From contig JANPWX010000480.1 in NCBI GenBank assembly GCA_024734555.1, positions 3,682,260 through 3,746,259 on the forward strand: a DNA stretch of 64,000 bases, in the 5' to 3' direction. Made by a program: the position numbers and the translations under genes. The stretch's first letter is position 1. Each line of letters opens with the position of its first letter. The notes under the pieces are model-generated. The model searched no databases. It was not told the origin of the DNA and was given only the letters and a program-made list of their open reading frames with translations. This DNA comes from Trochalopteron elliotii (lineage: Eukaryota; Chordata; Aves; Passeriformes; Leiothrichidae). Shown here in pieces: positions 1-14,267 of the stretch.

Positions 1-3000
1 AAACAGAAGGATTGATTTATTTCACTCAATAATCCATGTTTATTAGAAGAATATTTAAAAAGCATCAACAAAGGTGTTAAGTGAGGAGAATCACAAATCT
101 ATATATTTGATATTAGTTTAATAGTGTTTAACTTTATTGTAGGAGTGGTGTTTAGAGGAGTTACCACCTGGATTCCTGCTTCTTTTCCTTACACAGACAC
201 TTCTTTATTGGTCAGCTGTAACTGGTGATTAAATAGTGCTTAATTGATGGTCAACATGTTGTTAATCTTGCCTAGATTGTAATTTTATCTCTTTTTATTT
301 ATTCTTTCCTAGTGGTGCAGAAGGAATTTTGTTCTTGGCTGAGACTTTTTTTAAACACCTGTTTAGAAATCTTCATAGCTAATGTGAGGTTACTCCCATC
401 TTCATCCTGCCTTGGTGATATTTCTTGCAGTAAAGATGGTGTAGTCAGCTAAAATTACTCTTGCTTCCACTGATCTCAGTGGGTTTATTCTATAAATACG
501 TGTGGAATTGCTTATTAATTAAGAAACAATCTTCTTATGCTGACAAATAATTTATTAGGCCGGTCTAAATCAAACTACTTTGGAGACTGACATTTGCCAT
601 GTTACACCATTAATAAAATAATGGATGTTAAACAGAGTGTTTTTCTGTCACGAGGTTCACACTGTTTTTCTGTTGTTTTCGTCTGTTCATGAAGTGCTTG
701 ATAATTGAGTTTCTACTAATCTTATATTCATAGAATTTTAATTATATGGGCTTCCCTCCTGGCGTGCATTAATGTGGTAGCACCTACAAATCTAATAGAA
801 TATCCATTCTGATAATAAATTTCTGTCACTGTTGGAATTAAACTATTCCAGATCAGTCAGAATATCACTCAAACTCATGTTTTCTAGGCCATGGCAGTCT
901 CAGGCTGTAGATTTAGTGTAAAATTTGATGCAATTTGAACTGGGGAACAGCTCTGGGAGTAGAAATGTTAACTTTTGAGGCTTGTTCCTCCCAAGTTTTT
1001 ACACTCAGCATCCAGGCTGACAGGGCCTTCTGCTCTGTGTGTCCTGCTATGCCACTGAAGGGGAGAAGAAATCTGAAAGCAGAGAAATCAGGAGTGAAGC
1101 TGAGCCAGGAAAAAGTGGGGACGAGGGAGGGAAGGTCTTTTAAAGATTTGACTGGTAATATATTAAATTAATTTCCCCAGGTTGAGGGGAAATCAGGTTT
1201 TTTTTCCTGTGATTGTTGTTGTTGAAGATCTCCCTGACTGGTGCTTGATCCACAAGCCTTTATTTCTTTGTGATGGAGCAGTTTTGGGTGGGCAAATGGA
1301 GTCCAGGCAAGGTCAATGCACAGCAAAGTCAAAAGCTGAATGAATATTAATACATTTATTTTGCATTCCAAAATTAATGTGGTTTGACTTTGAATTAGTT
1401 GAATAGAAATCACTGTGTACACAGTAAGCTTTAGTGTCATTTTTAAACCCACTTCAGCTTTTGGAATTGTGAGGTGTATTTCCAAATCTAGATTCATTAA
1501 AAGCATTCTTCTCCATCAGGAATCTCAAAGAAAACACCAGACCTGAATGGGCTTGAGAAGCACATATTATATAGTTGTTCTTGTTTTTCTAAATGGAAAT
1601 ATTTTCATGTGGGTGACCTATTTCTTTTAGACCTTTCACTTACTAGTACAATTGGTGTTTCCATGACTGATTGATTGAAATTAACAGAAAGTTAATATCA
1701 ATGAAAAATCAAGCTGGTAAATGATGAAAAGGTGGAAAGATTTTTCCTGTCTTCATCAAACTAAAGTTATGTGAAATGTATTCTATCTTTACTGCTCTTC
1801 TGAGAATTTATTTTATTTGGGGAATACGGTTTACTGAGAAAAAGAAGAATAAAGTTTTAATTTGTTTCTTCTTACAAGCAAAACTGCAGTTTGCTGTGCT
1901 AATTAGAGCAGCTGGATTACACAGCCTGCCTTAAATCCCGGAGGAAATCAGGAAAAGAGGCTGGATTTAAGCATTTCTTACTTTCTGCAAGGTTTTAAAT
2001 GAAAACCTCTTTTGGTTAATGAGGAAAGCTTAGAGATTCAGTTTTTATTTGGGGAAGGAGTGATGGGGAATTCTCTATTCATATTTCACTCAAGGCATGG
2101 CCTTTTGATTTTAAAAAAACTATCTCAGTCAAATAGTGGCCAAGAGTACTTTTGAATTTATTGGAGTAGGCTGAGGTCTCTGGGAAATGCCTGAGCACAG
2201 AAAGAAATAGAATGTAGAGAAGCTCTTGGAACAATAAAAAATGTGTTGGTGCTCTCAGGTCTTTTAACAGACATAGACTTCCACCCAAGATAATTAATAT
2301 ATTAAAAGACTCCACTTTGGCAGATGCATTTGGGTGTCCTATCAGATGCTGGTTATACTAAGCCTGGTCTTTATTTGCATTATTTTTCACTCTAAATTTA
2401 AATCATAACTGCTCTGAGTTTTTTTTTTCTCCGTAGCTTTTTAACTCTGATTGTGTAAGTCTGGTTTAGTGATTAAAAAACCACACTGTCACAGCTTCTG
2501 AGGTTTGATTTGAAACTTTTTATTCTGAATAGCTTGACTGTAATGTAAATGTCTGGATACTAATGCTTGTCAACCTCAAACACTAGAAAACTTTAATGTG
2601 CTGACAAAAACATGGGCTAAAAACAGCCTTTGAAATACTGTGAAAAGAATTTACTTAACTAGTGAAGAGAAAAATGTCAGTTTGTCTTGAGTCATGGAAA
2701 TGAAAATTAATGAGAGTTGCTACATATGTAAATGTATTGCTTCAGAGAATAGTGGCAGAGATCTTCTCTCTCCATCTGCAGTGAGGAGAGAAAAAAATCC
2801 ATAGAATTTATTTTAGTGAATCATTAGTGAAGCATATCTAACAGCAATTAATGGATAGAATAACAGTTTTATGTTGGGGCAAAATTCTACCTTCATCAGG
2901 CAGGTCTCTCCTAATTTGTAACCTTCTACTCCAAAATGCTAGGCTTAACTACATGAGTAAAGTAAATGTACCTAGCAGCAATGTTATAAATAATCAGATT

Positions 3001-4881
3001 AGATAGGTGCATTAAAATAAATAATTTTACAATATAAACCCCTGTATCCCACTGTTTGGATTTCAATACCTATTTCTAGTAAAGAGCATGGTAATACAAT
3101 GTGTTAATCCTGTGTGAATCATAATTTTTTTGGTTGTAACTCACCTGATTTCTGATTGCTTGCAATCACAGGGCTGTCATTATTGAGGCTTAGATCATAT
3201 TTCAGCTGCAACAAAATGCCAAGTTAATGATAGAAAGATCACATGCAGCTTAAAAGTAGCTACAGAGTTGTGAAAAATCAAAATGTGTTAATTGCTTTAA
3301 TCACCTACTGATTTTCTTGGAATTAATGAAGGCTTAAGTCAGATGTAGTGTGAGGAAATCAAAGTGATTGTATGATGAACTCACGATATTTTCACTTTGA
3401 AGTATTACTTGTGGTTGTGTATTTATCAGGTTGCAGAGCTGATAAGGAGGACCTTACCCTTGTGCTATCCTTACCATGGGCTCTGTGCTAAATGGTATTT
3501 CTTTATAAATTTATAATTAAATTTATAATTTTTTTTCTATTGTGAGCAAGGGAAGGCAAAGTTTTGACACTTTTGACACACCAGGAAAGCTGAAAGAACA
3601 GAAAATTCCTTATGTCTTTTCTGAAGTCTCATTATGCAGTTTACCTGGTAATACATCTAGTAGTTTTGCTTTAAAATATTTAGGTATTTGCAATGTTAAT
3701 AAAGGATGCTGTGGGAAATTCTACACATTGACACTTAAACTACTGTAACTACTTGCTGTGTTTGCCTTCTTTAAATTAATATGTGGTTTCATTTTCTGAA
3801 AATGATTTTGTTTGGCAAAATTGAAAAAAAATTTGCATGTTAATTGTTATACACAAACACCCTAACAGTAATACAGTGTGACCAATATCCATTTGGAGAG
3901 AAGCTTTTCTCAAACATTTTTACTCAGAATTATCTGAAGTACATTTTATACTGTATTTTTACTTTCAGTACTCAGGCAGAAAGCAGGGTCACCCAGAGCA
4001 GGTTGCACAGGCAGGTTTTGAATATCTCCAGAGAAGGAGACTTCACATCTGGAATTTAAATTTGAAGTGGGAATTCATTGCCTTGAAAAAAAAGTCATTA
4101 TGACCAATAGTTACAAACTGATGGATTGACAGAGCCTCATATGCAGAGAAAAGCATCTGAAATTAAAACCCACCACCTGGACCACTTCACCAACAACCCA
4201 GAATTAAGTGAAGCATGCATTCAAAATTTTAGTACAAAATTAAGTTTTGCAATTCATTGACACTCAGTATTCTTAGCATTAAAAAGCCTTTACAATTAAG
4301 GGTGTAGATCTGTATCAAAAACAGTGTTGACATTTATACCCATGTGTCTAGAATTCAGTGAGGTATTGAGTATTGTATTTCATTTTATAATCTACAAGGC
4401 AGCTGAGGTCCTGAGAAATTTTTTTCTGTGTTATAGTACACTAGTGACTTTTATAGCCTCATTACATTGGAAATATTCAGTATAATTCTGTGTTAATGAT
4501 GGAATTGTAACCAGAGAAGACATTGGGATAATGTGCAATTAAGGTTCTTAACGTGTTAAAGATCCACACATGCACAGAAGAGATTAAAGAACCCCAATCT
4601 TAGTTTGTCACAAATATGAAATTAAGGATCTTCATTGCCCCAAACACGCAGAAGTGAGGATTCAAGAACCATTGAGCCCCCATGAAACCGAGTGTGTAAT
4701 GTGCAGGTCAGTGATGAATCAAACAGAAAATGCATTTATGGCCATTGCAGTCTCTGAAAGGAGGTGTGAGGTTAATGCTCATCATTTTACATCACCAGTT
4801 TAAGCCTTGCAAGGAATCAAAGACAAAGCTTTACACAAATCAGCACGAAGTTGGCCCGGTTTAGAAACTTGTCTCATGGTT

Positions 4882-4904
4882 TTTTGTTTCAAAAGGAAAC
4901 AAAA
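4882..4904. repeat. Perfect inverted repeat with forkhead-like arms
   Basis: TTTTGTTTC (4882-4890) and GAAACAAAA (4896-4904) are perfect 9-bp arms around a 5-nt spacer AAAAG. Each arm contains a TGTTTC/GAAACA core that resembles forkhead-factor sites. Confidence 0.7.
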
Positions 4905-6348
4905 TTTTGCTGCTACTTGTAAAGAAACGTTTCCTTGGCCGCCTGCCAGAGCCAGGCTGGTGATCAAATACAGCAGCAGCTTTGCCTCTCTGTCAAACAA
5001 AGCCAGAAGATTTTTAAATCATTAGAAAGTGATTACAGAAAAGCAATGAAAGAAGCAGGTAAAAATAACCATTATACCAGCAGCTGAGGTGTCTGAAATT
5101 TGATAGTTGTTATTCCCAGAACATCTTGCACACAGGGAAGCCACTGCTGGTGGAACATGAGCTTCTAACGTGGGAGATACCATGGAAGGGCTTTGATTTA
5201 TAATTAATGCAGTGCAAGTGCAGCAGCATGGCAATTCCTCCAGACTACTTTTACAGAGCTTGGGAAATACAGAAAATACTGAATTGAATCTTGGGAAAAG
5301 GTGAGAAATTTTCATTGCACTTGCAGACTAAAGGGTGTAGATCACAGCTTTTTTTTTTTTTTTAATTTGCCCTGTAATACAGAACTGTGCTTACATCAGC
5401 TGATGGGAGGAATCTCACATTGACAAGCAGTTTTACTAAAGGCTGGATACAGAAAATGTAGTTGTTTTATAGCTGTAGAAGGAAATAGGCAGGCAAGTCA
5501 CTTCCAGGAGGATTTCTGATTTGAAGTATTTGGAAATTTCTCCTAATGTGGCATTACCCTGCTCATGTCTATCCCCAGATGGGCAGTGACAACATGGAAA
5601 TCTTAAAACTTTAAATGTTGGAACTTTAGTCTTAAAATCAGAAGTTACCAAGAAAATTTAGGAGTAAAAGTTTGAAAGGTTTAGGACTTGAGTTGCAGAA
5701 TTTGTCACTCCGCAGCAATGTCACCAAAAATGGTGCAAACTACAGTATTTCAAATTTGTATTTTTATTTCTATTTTTATTTGTATTTTGAGGTAGGTAAA
5801 ACAGACTCCAGGTGCTTAGTGAGCTATAGCATTTTTCACTTAGGAATAGAGGAGAACAATTTGTCTCTAGTGGAGTAATGGCACCTAAAATAGTGTAGTA
5901 TAGGCACATCCTTCTCTAGATAATAAATTGTATTATGATGGACTAGTTTGAACATAAAACATATTTGTTTCTTCTGAGGTAAAAAAGTTATTCCAGAGAA
6001 ATTTTAGTTTTACTTGTGTTCATTCAGCATCACATGCACACACACAGACACACCCGTGAGGAAATGTATTCAAAATAATTACCCCTCACAAAAAATGCAA
6101 CTGATGCTGGATGTATTACTTGAAGGCTTGTTTGTGCTTTCAGTTTTCAGTGCTTTGAAAATCAGGTGCTTTTCAAAATATTATCTGTCAAATATAAATT
6201 CAGTGTGTAATTAGCACTTGCTGGTTACTGATTAGGCCTTCAAGTTTTGTATTCTAAAAAGAAACTCTTAATATATATGTTAATTATACATGTGCATAAA
6301 ATTCTGTATAAATCTGTATTTGATTATGTTCTTGAGTTTTTTAAATTT

Positions 6349-6370
6349 TTACACATTTTTAAATGTGTAA
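6349..6370. repeat. Perfect 10-bp inverted repeat
   Basis: TTACACATTT (6349-6358) and AAATGTGTAA (6361-6370) are separated by only 2 nt, in very AT-rich surroundings. It could extrude as a small cruciform. No function is implied. Confidence 0.7.
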
Positions 6371-9300
6371 TTTAACGACAGTAAATATTTAAAAATATAA
6401 TGGCACCCTTAATCTTCTACTATTTCATGTAATTTTATACAATATCCTTAAACACGTACTGCCATCCTCACACCCAAAAATGCCAAGTTTTTCTCAGCCT
6501 CCCCATTGACCTATTTTAAACCATTTAAACTATTAAATGTTTAAAACTGGGGAATTGTCCATTCCTCAGACCTTACAGCAGTACAAGGTCAGGTAGTCCA
6601 CAAGCACTCTTGGTATTGAATGAGAGGAGACAGGATGAGAGGACAAAATCAGATGCACTTTTAGATAATTTTCTTCTTTTATTTTTGTTTGCTGGGTTGA
6701 TTTTGAAATTTTGAATTTTTAATGGTCAGTGGTGCCTCTGCAACACTGGATTGCAGTGATTCTTTATACTTTCACAATTTTTACACCTAAAATGTAAAGT
6801 GGCCATGGGATGCTGAAGGACTTTTTCAGAGGTATTTAACTGCACGGGTATTTCTAATAAAGACTTTTGTAACATTGAACATAAAAATGAGAATCTTTGA
6901 TCTGAAACATCATTATTATAATATACAACCTCTGATTTATAACCGTTGTCAAGGTTTTCCTCCAACATTATTATTCTAAAGGAGCATACTTATCAAGAAA
7001 TAAATTTCAGTACATTTTTTGCAGGGGAATTAAATCACTATGAGGTTGTTAAAAGTGTTTCTGTTGCACAGTGAATATATTAAGTTGTCTATGCAGCCTT
7101 TTGTATAATCTTAGAAAAAATTGCCATCCTTTTTCAATACCAAGTAAAAGTTTTTCTTTGCATGTATTCACAGACTCTTTGGTTGGAGTAGTTGAATATT
7201 GTATGAGCAAAGGTTGAGAAGACTCATGCAGAAGTGAAATAAATAACCTTCAGGTAACTGAGCCCACTTTGTTACTCATTGGTTCAAATGCAGTTTACAA
7301 ATTTTAAAAGCAAAATTATGTCAATCTCAATGTGGTGTAAGTATTAAAAATAAGAAAAAAAAATGTAAGTAACACCTTATGTACCAAGGGCTGAACATCA
7401 GAAATATAATCAAAGACAGAAGCAGAGTTGGAATAGCCTCTGGTAGTGATAGGGAATGGGAGAGATGAATGATTGTGTCTGACATGGACAAAGAACATGA
7501 GGTTCCTGATTGCAGAATAATAATGAGGTGGTCAGAAAGAGACAGGAGAGAAAAGTGAATTTCATTTGCATCCTTACAGTGCTGCATTAGTAATTCCTTA
7601 GGAGCCAGTGAGAGTGGCAGCTTATGAAGGGAATTAAGAAAGAAAAAATAATGAGGAATCTGACCTGGGAAATGTTCCTTGAACTTCTCAACTGTGCCTG
7701 AATATTTTTTTTAACACGGTGATTTATTCTGAACTTCAGAGAAAAAAGCTGAATGCAGGAATGAGCACCAAAGGTTCCAGTGTGAGAGGGAACACTTCTG
7801 TGGGTAAGACACTGGAGAAGGGCATGTGGTGTATTTAAGCCTTGTTCTTGCTGTGCCATTTCTCTGTCTGCCTCATCTGGCTTGCACCCCATGTCACAGG
7901 CAATGCTTCTAATGCACAAAAGTAATCATAAAATAAAGTCAGAAGCAAGTGTTGGATGTTTTGTTTTATTTATTGTTCAGGTGGTTTGGCTTTCTGATTT
8001 GTTAATCAACTTTTATGCATGAGTAGAAGGTTAATGTAGAACCTTTCATGGACACCCATGATAGCTGCTCTCAAAGACTTTATTTGTACTTTTGGAAAAC
8101 AAGGTAATTTCTGAACTTCTTAAAGGATCACAGTATCTTCTTTTAATAGTGGGGTTTTTTTTTCAGTTATAGCTTAATGAAAAATGGGGGTTTGTAGAGC
8201 CTTTCCATTCAGATTTACTATTACCAGCAATATAAAATTGCAATTTTTTAATATGTTTGTCAGCTCTGAATGGATTCAAGTAACTCTGTGCAATGTACTG
8301 ACCCTGTAAAGGCATGTTAGAGGTTTTCTAAGTTTGGATAAACTGGTTACCCTTCACACCTCTCTTCATCATGGCTGTTTTGCATTGCCCACCGTGCTTT
8401 GATATGTATTTCTAATTTCATGTTCCTTTTGTTTTCATAGATGCACTTTAGAATCTCATTCTTTAGCACACCCTTTTTCATTTTACAGTATTCTGTTTTT
8501 AAATACCCACTCACTAACTCTCTGGACCAGATAATCCTGATGCTGCTGTAAATTGGTGGTGACCTCTTGGAAATCCATTGGCTGCACCAAAGCAAAATGA
8601 CTGAGAGTGGGAGGAGAACCAAGAGTATGAGATTTTCTAACATGTTCAAATTAGCTATTCCCCAGGACAGAGGGCTTGCATTCATTTCCCCACTACGTAT
8701 ATCAATACATTAATTTGGGCTATTTCACTTATAAGGATTCCTGCTTCATTGAGAGTAATAAACCATCAGCTGTAATTTGCAAAGCAGAGTGATTTAACTG
8801 CTTCATCTTTATGTAATTCTGAGTCCTATCATCCCCGGGCAAACCAGCCCTGATTAAAGTCTTTTGTAACACCACGTGACAGTAGAATTATCACTGAGAT
8901 CTTGCTCTGAGTTTTATTGATTGGGAAACAGGAGAGTTTCAGTAGTGAAAATAGTTGAGATCAGGTAAAAGCACACATAGAACAGCTCTGCTCCCCTGGA
9001 AAATGAAGGAATTCAGCATTCAGGGGGTTAGACTGCTACCTAAAAAGATACAATACATTCACAAATTCTGAGTGTTTTAGAACCACTGTGGTTGTCATTA
9101 AGCCAGCATGTTCTGTGCTTTAGGCTTGGCTTTGAAATCTCACTGACGACAGCAATGATTATCTTTCCCACTTTGGCCAGCAGTTTTGTCACTCTCCAGA
9201 TCTTGGACTGGAGTAATAGAACGTTGAAACCTTCCCACTCTACCAAATTGGTGTGATTTTCAAAGAACACAGATGGGAAGGTAAAAGTAATTAGCAACCT

Positions 9301-11149
9301 TCCTGCTTTGGCCTTGTGATCAAACTTTGAGGTAATAAGAGAAAAAAATAACCACAGCAGGAAAATGCTGCCATAATCCCTCCAATTAACATAGTTTTAA
9401 TTATGACACAATTATCTGTAAACCCTGTCACATCTGGTGTGCAGCTTGGTTCTATTCCTGTCTGATAATCAGCACTGGGATAATCTGGCTGAGCAATGGT
9501 TGCCACTTAGAGAAAACTGAGAAAGTAAACTGTACCAGAGGAGATTTTAAAGATTTTAGAACCACATCTGACAGATAATTCAAGTGTCCTTTCATGCTGC
9601 TGTACTTGGTTTCTCTCCCTGCAGATCTACATCTCCATCCTGTCTGCATTCTATCAATGTTTTGTGTCAGCAGAAGGACCTTATTTACCTCGAGAAGCAA
9701 AATGATGCTGCTTTTGCTTCTAGTGACAGAGGGGAAGGAAACTTCCAAAACAAACCATCTTTTTTATGTCCTTGAGATCTGAGTCCTGTACTAACTTAGA
9801 AATGAATATTTATGATTTCTGAGAAATCCTCTATGACTCAAACTCTGGGGTAGAAATAAAACAGAAAAACCAGATGCACTCAAATTATTTCAAGATGGAT
9901 TGAATATCAATAAAATCTAATGGAATAACATGCAGCTTTTAAAGAGAAAACGGAGAAAAATATGAATTACTGTAACAGTCCAAGGTGACATCGAATTTTT
10001 AATCTTTAAAATTATTTTGTTTTAAAAGAGTAATATTTAATTTTAATTTCTTTCATTTTGATGCTCAGGCTTTTCTGACTGCAAGGCATCAATGAAAACA
10101 GATCCAATTGTGTGACATTTCCTTAAGGTGCTGTCAGTAAAGCTGGCTATTGTGGAATTATTAAATGTCTTCAGTAGTTGTCACCAGGCAAGAAGTTTTA
10201 TTGAAGTGGTCTGAACTAGAATATCAAATTGTATTGTGAGGCCCTTCATTAAAGGGATAAAAAAGCTGATGATCCCCATTGACTCGATTTTATTTCAGAT
10301 AAAGGGCAATTAGTACTTGGATAAGAAACTTAAGAAAACTGAAAAGTAAGAAATTTTTTTTTGTCTTGTAAAGAATTTAGTGTTACATACTTTTGCACAC
10401 TGTGAGTGGCACTGTTTTCTGTGAATCAGACTTCTCTCTCTGATTGCAAGTCTTCAGGTGGTGGGGCTCTCAAAAATCAATATTAGTAATATCTTCTGAT
10501 AACAATCCTGAGAAAGGCTAACACGAGTTCTTCAGTAATCCTTGTTATTTTCAGGTCAAATAGAATCTATTTCCTTTCTCACTCCATAGAAAAGGGGCCT
10601 CTCTTTAAGGGTTAGGGATGGGTGAAAAGTCAGGGCATCTTTGAAGGGATTTCTCTTCCACTTCTATCTTATGTGACTTCAGGACAAAATGATCTCCTAT
10701 AATCTTTCTAAATTCAGTATCAAAACGAATGGCAGATTATACTAATCTTTCCCTAACCATGCAGAGTAGAAAAGTCAATATTAGTCATACCACATCTATC
10801 CTTTAAAAGGCAGTGGTTGTGTTTAACTTGGTCTTATGGGTCCTGCAGTGAATAACCTTGCATTAATTTTATCTGTGTCCTTAAGCAGAACTCGCTGAAG
10901 CCAAGCAGAACACTTTTTATGATTTTAGAGTGCTTTGGATCTATCCTTTATCTAAATATGGCCTTTTTATTGCTTTAAATCAATAAATCTGTTGCTCTGG
11001 CATATTTTCAAGTTGCTTATTCACCCAAAGGCCTCTTTATAGCAGACCACAATGTTGCCAAATTGCTTCGGGTTTACTTTGCATTGATAAGTTCCAATTT
11101 TTTTGAGTATAACAGGTCTTTAAAATTCAACATGTCTTGCTGGCTGCTC

Positions 11150-12003
11150 CCACTCAGGGTGGCAGTCAGTGGCTGGATGTCTGGGAGCAGTGACAGGGAC
11201 AGTGGCACTGAGGGTGTGGGGTGACTGGTAATGCTGGAGGGGATGGATTCCATCCCAGAGGGACCTTGAGGGGCTTGAGATGTGAGTTCAGGGTGATGCC
11301 TTGGGAAGGCTGAGCTGGAACAGAGACTGGACAGAGCCAGAGAGTAAAGCAGATATTTATTAAAAGGCCCTTAAGGTACACCTGGGACAGGACAAGAGCC
11401 TGGCCAGGGCTACACCCAAGGTGGACCCAAAATGGTCACAAAATGGACAAACGGTCACAGGGTCTCACACTTTGATAAGTTTTGGTCCATTTGCATCTTG
11501 GGGTTTAATTGTCCCATTCCAGCTTCAGGTTATGAAGTCCCATCTTTCTTGTTTTCTCCCTTCAGCCCACCCTTGTTTGTGCTTTTGGGCCTGAAAGTTG
11601 TCCTTGGTGTGCAGCAGGAAAAGGATTTGTTTTGTGTCCCTGCTGTGTGCAGAGCTGAGTGACACTGAGTGTGAGCTCAGAGCTGCACCCCTGGGCAGCA
11701 CAGAACCTGAAATACATGAAAAATAAAACTGAAGGCATCAATGGGAGCCTCAGGAAGTTCAACAATGCCAAGTGCAAAGTCCTGCCCTGGGTCAGGGTGA
11801 GCCCAAACACAGGCCAGGCAGAGAATGGATTGAGAGCAGCCCTGAGGAGAAGGATTTGGGGAGTTGCTGAGGGATGAAAAGCTCAGCTTGACCTGGAAAT
11901 GTGCCCCTGCAGCCCTGAAAGCCAAAGGTGCCCTGGGCTGCCCCAAAAAGCAGCTTTGGCAGCAGGTCCAAGGAGGTGATTCTGCCCCTCTTGGCATCAG
12001 GAA
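11150..12003 (+). mobile_element. CR1 LINE fragment (3' part of ORF2), split by an LTR
   Basis: The left part (to 11293) matches CR1 through GACAGTGGCACTGAG and CCAGAGGGACCTTGAGGGGC. The right part (11741-12003) continues with AGGAAGTTCAACAATGCCAA, CCTGAGGAGAAGGATTTGGG, GGATGAAAAGCTC and GAGGTGATTCTGCCCCTCT. The two halves join in CR1 order once the LTR is removed. The copy is truncated at both ends, lacks part of the usual sequence near 11200 and has no intact reading frame. The right end stops abruptly at about 12000. Confidence 0.85.
11294..11740 (-). mobile_element. Solo LTR, family 1 copy A (ERV1-like), inserted in CR1
   Basis: A 447-bp element bounded by TGATGCCTT on the left and AAGGCATCA on the right, a 9-bp terminal inverted repeat. 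Retroviral orientation is minus: AATAAA (complement of 11356-11361) sits about 60 bp before the left end, as expected for R/U5. Flanks are AGGG and ATGG, an imperfect 4-bp duplication. It contains the octamer ATTTGCAT (11489-11496). Copies B and C share its full length. Confidence 0.85.
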
Positions 12004-14261
12004 AACTCAGAGCTGTGAAAGTGATAATTACGTGCCTCTTCCTGCTTCAGCCTTCTAAAGCAATTGCTGAAGAACTGTGGTATTTTTGAGTTGTTTTTGA
12101 GCCTTGCAACTTACCTTGTTCGGATTTTTAATGCCCTGTGTACAGTTACAATGGCTTAAAGTCTTCAAAAAAGAAAATATGTGCTCTTCCACCTGACAGG
12201 ATGTGGCTTATTCAGATAACTGGCATTCTCTCTGGATTTTAAACCATACAAAAGGACATTAACACACTTTATGAGGACTACTTGTTCTTGGTAAAAACAG
12301 TATCTTGCTATATTTGAATTGAATGCTCACCAACAGTTTCCTTTTGCCTCAGCTGTGAACTGGAACATCAGCTTAACTGAGAAAAATTGTACCTCCATGA
12401 GCAAATAATGGGAAATTCAATAGTGCCTGTGACTGACTAGCTGGGGATTTCTGCTTTCCAGGAACATGTCTCTGAGTGTTTCTAGATCTGTAGTGGTTTA
12501 TGGCTGAATGGAAAGTTTGTTTCCTGGAAAATGTTCAACAGGTTACAGGGATGGCAGCCCAAAATGTTTAGGAAAGGGTTTTTTTTTTTTTTTTGCAAGT
12601 TCTGAAGCGTTCAGCTTATTAAAGCAGATTTTCTTACCCTTGCATTTAAAATGTTGTGTAGTGCATTCATATTTATGATAGCTTAAAGCTTTCATAAGCT
12701 TTTTATTTTTTTTTTAATAATATTTTATTCCATGAGTAGATTTAGGGTTTGAGGAAAAGCTGCCTGTTCAGACAGTGAGTGCCTGAGCTGTGGGAAGCTG
12801 AAGAGTGACACAAACTATCCAGTGAAACTGTGCACGACAGACCAAAAGTGAGGACTTAAACAGGAGGAACAAAAACATCTCCTTAGAGATATAGCTTCTG
12901 CAGTATTAATTCTTGCCACAGTACAGCATTGCTCAGGCACTTTGTTTCTAAAACAATCACTTTGTAAATAAAACCTAAATGCAATTTTATTAGTGATTAT
13001 TTTGAAGTGTGCTAGTTTAGTTCAGAATATTTGAGTGCTGCACTTCATTATGGGTTTGATTTTTTTTTTCCTTGTATTTCTCTATTTGCACACGTCAGTC
13101 TCATGGAAAACTGGGTTGGAGTTTGGGTAAATCTGTGGAGCTCTACCCTTACCAAGGTTTTCTGTGACTCCCCTCAAATGTAAAACAATAACTAGAGGAT
13201 GGCAAACCAGAGATGACTGTCATGAGCCATGTAATTTCCTACTGCTGAAACTCCTGCTACTTAGAACTATTTTATTGTCTTAGTGACATGATTTTGTATG
13301 AAAAGCCCTTACATTTCTTACATAGCTTTTATTCATTCAGCAGTTGTTCTGGCTTCTGTGCCAGACAGATTTGTGGTGTAGAAAACATAATATTCTTGCT
13401 CTATTTTTTTTTAAATCTATGAAGCTGAGCTAGTTCTAGCAATTTTTTTAAATGTGAACCCCAAATACAAGTTCACCTGCAAATGGTGATGTTATATGGA
13501 TTGCTTCTGTGTAATTAATGTATGTGTGATTTTACTGAACTATTGGGAAATTCTGCCCAGTGCTGCAAGCAAAACGTTATACACTTGGAGTTTGAAGTAA
13601 ATTAGAGTTTCTGGCTGTTGTAGTGTACACTTCGTGTTTTTGTGACTTCATTTAAAGTGCCAATTTCTCCATTCAGAGCAAAACAGCAGAAGTTACACAA
13701 ATGTCCAGTCCTTGGTTTGAAAATAGAGGTGACTTCACTTGGGATATTTACCTGAGAGAGCCTGGGGTTGGTGGTATTTCCAAACACTGATGGATGGGTT
13801 TATGAGCAGATTTTGCAGGATTATTTGAAAATGTATTTTGGCATTTTCACTTGCTGCAACACATTTCCTTGTCTCTAGCAATTTCACTAAAGAGGAGAAG
13901 GAATACTTGTGGCTAGAAAATCCAATCTTTTCCTTATTTTCCCCTTTGTTGATACAGTAGTTTGTTAAAGCTGATCCAACCTGACACCACCTCGTGTCAT
14001 ATTTAATTACTCTCAAGCTTAGCATCAATGTTGAGCAAAGCCCCCCAGGTTAAAATCCAGAACAATTCAGGTTTTTATGTTGCAAATGAACGTCGAGAGA
14101 TTCTACAGGAGACCAGAATGTGTTTGTAGTTGAGCACGACATAAGATTGTGCACCTTCACGTGCCTGGATCCTAGCTGTGCCTTAGTTGTGAGTGTGGGG
14201 TGGGCTGGAAGGAGGGGGAGCTGCATCCAAAGCCTGTGGAATATCAGACCTGGGAGAGCAG
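12004..14261. other. AT-rich non-coding DNA
   Basis: No gene or recognisable transposon. There is an 18-T run near 12580 and another T-rich run near 12703. Confidence 0.6.
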
Positions 14262-14267
14262 CAGGAG

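Larger units (their letters stand above)
1..11149. other. AT-rich non-coding DNA
   Basis: I see no gene. All open frames are short, several lack an ATG start, and none shows a domain. Minor features are a T run at 5350-5365 and a short CA-rich stretch near 6035-6050. A less AT-rich segment at 4800-5230 is discussed as a possible regulatory element. Confidence 0.6.

Noticed and set aside
7587..7919. 110-aa minus-strand frame
   Set aside because: Starts with TTG and has no domain.
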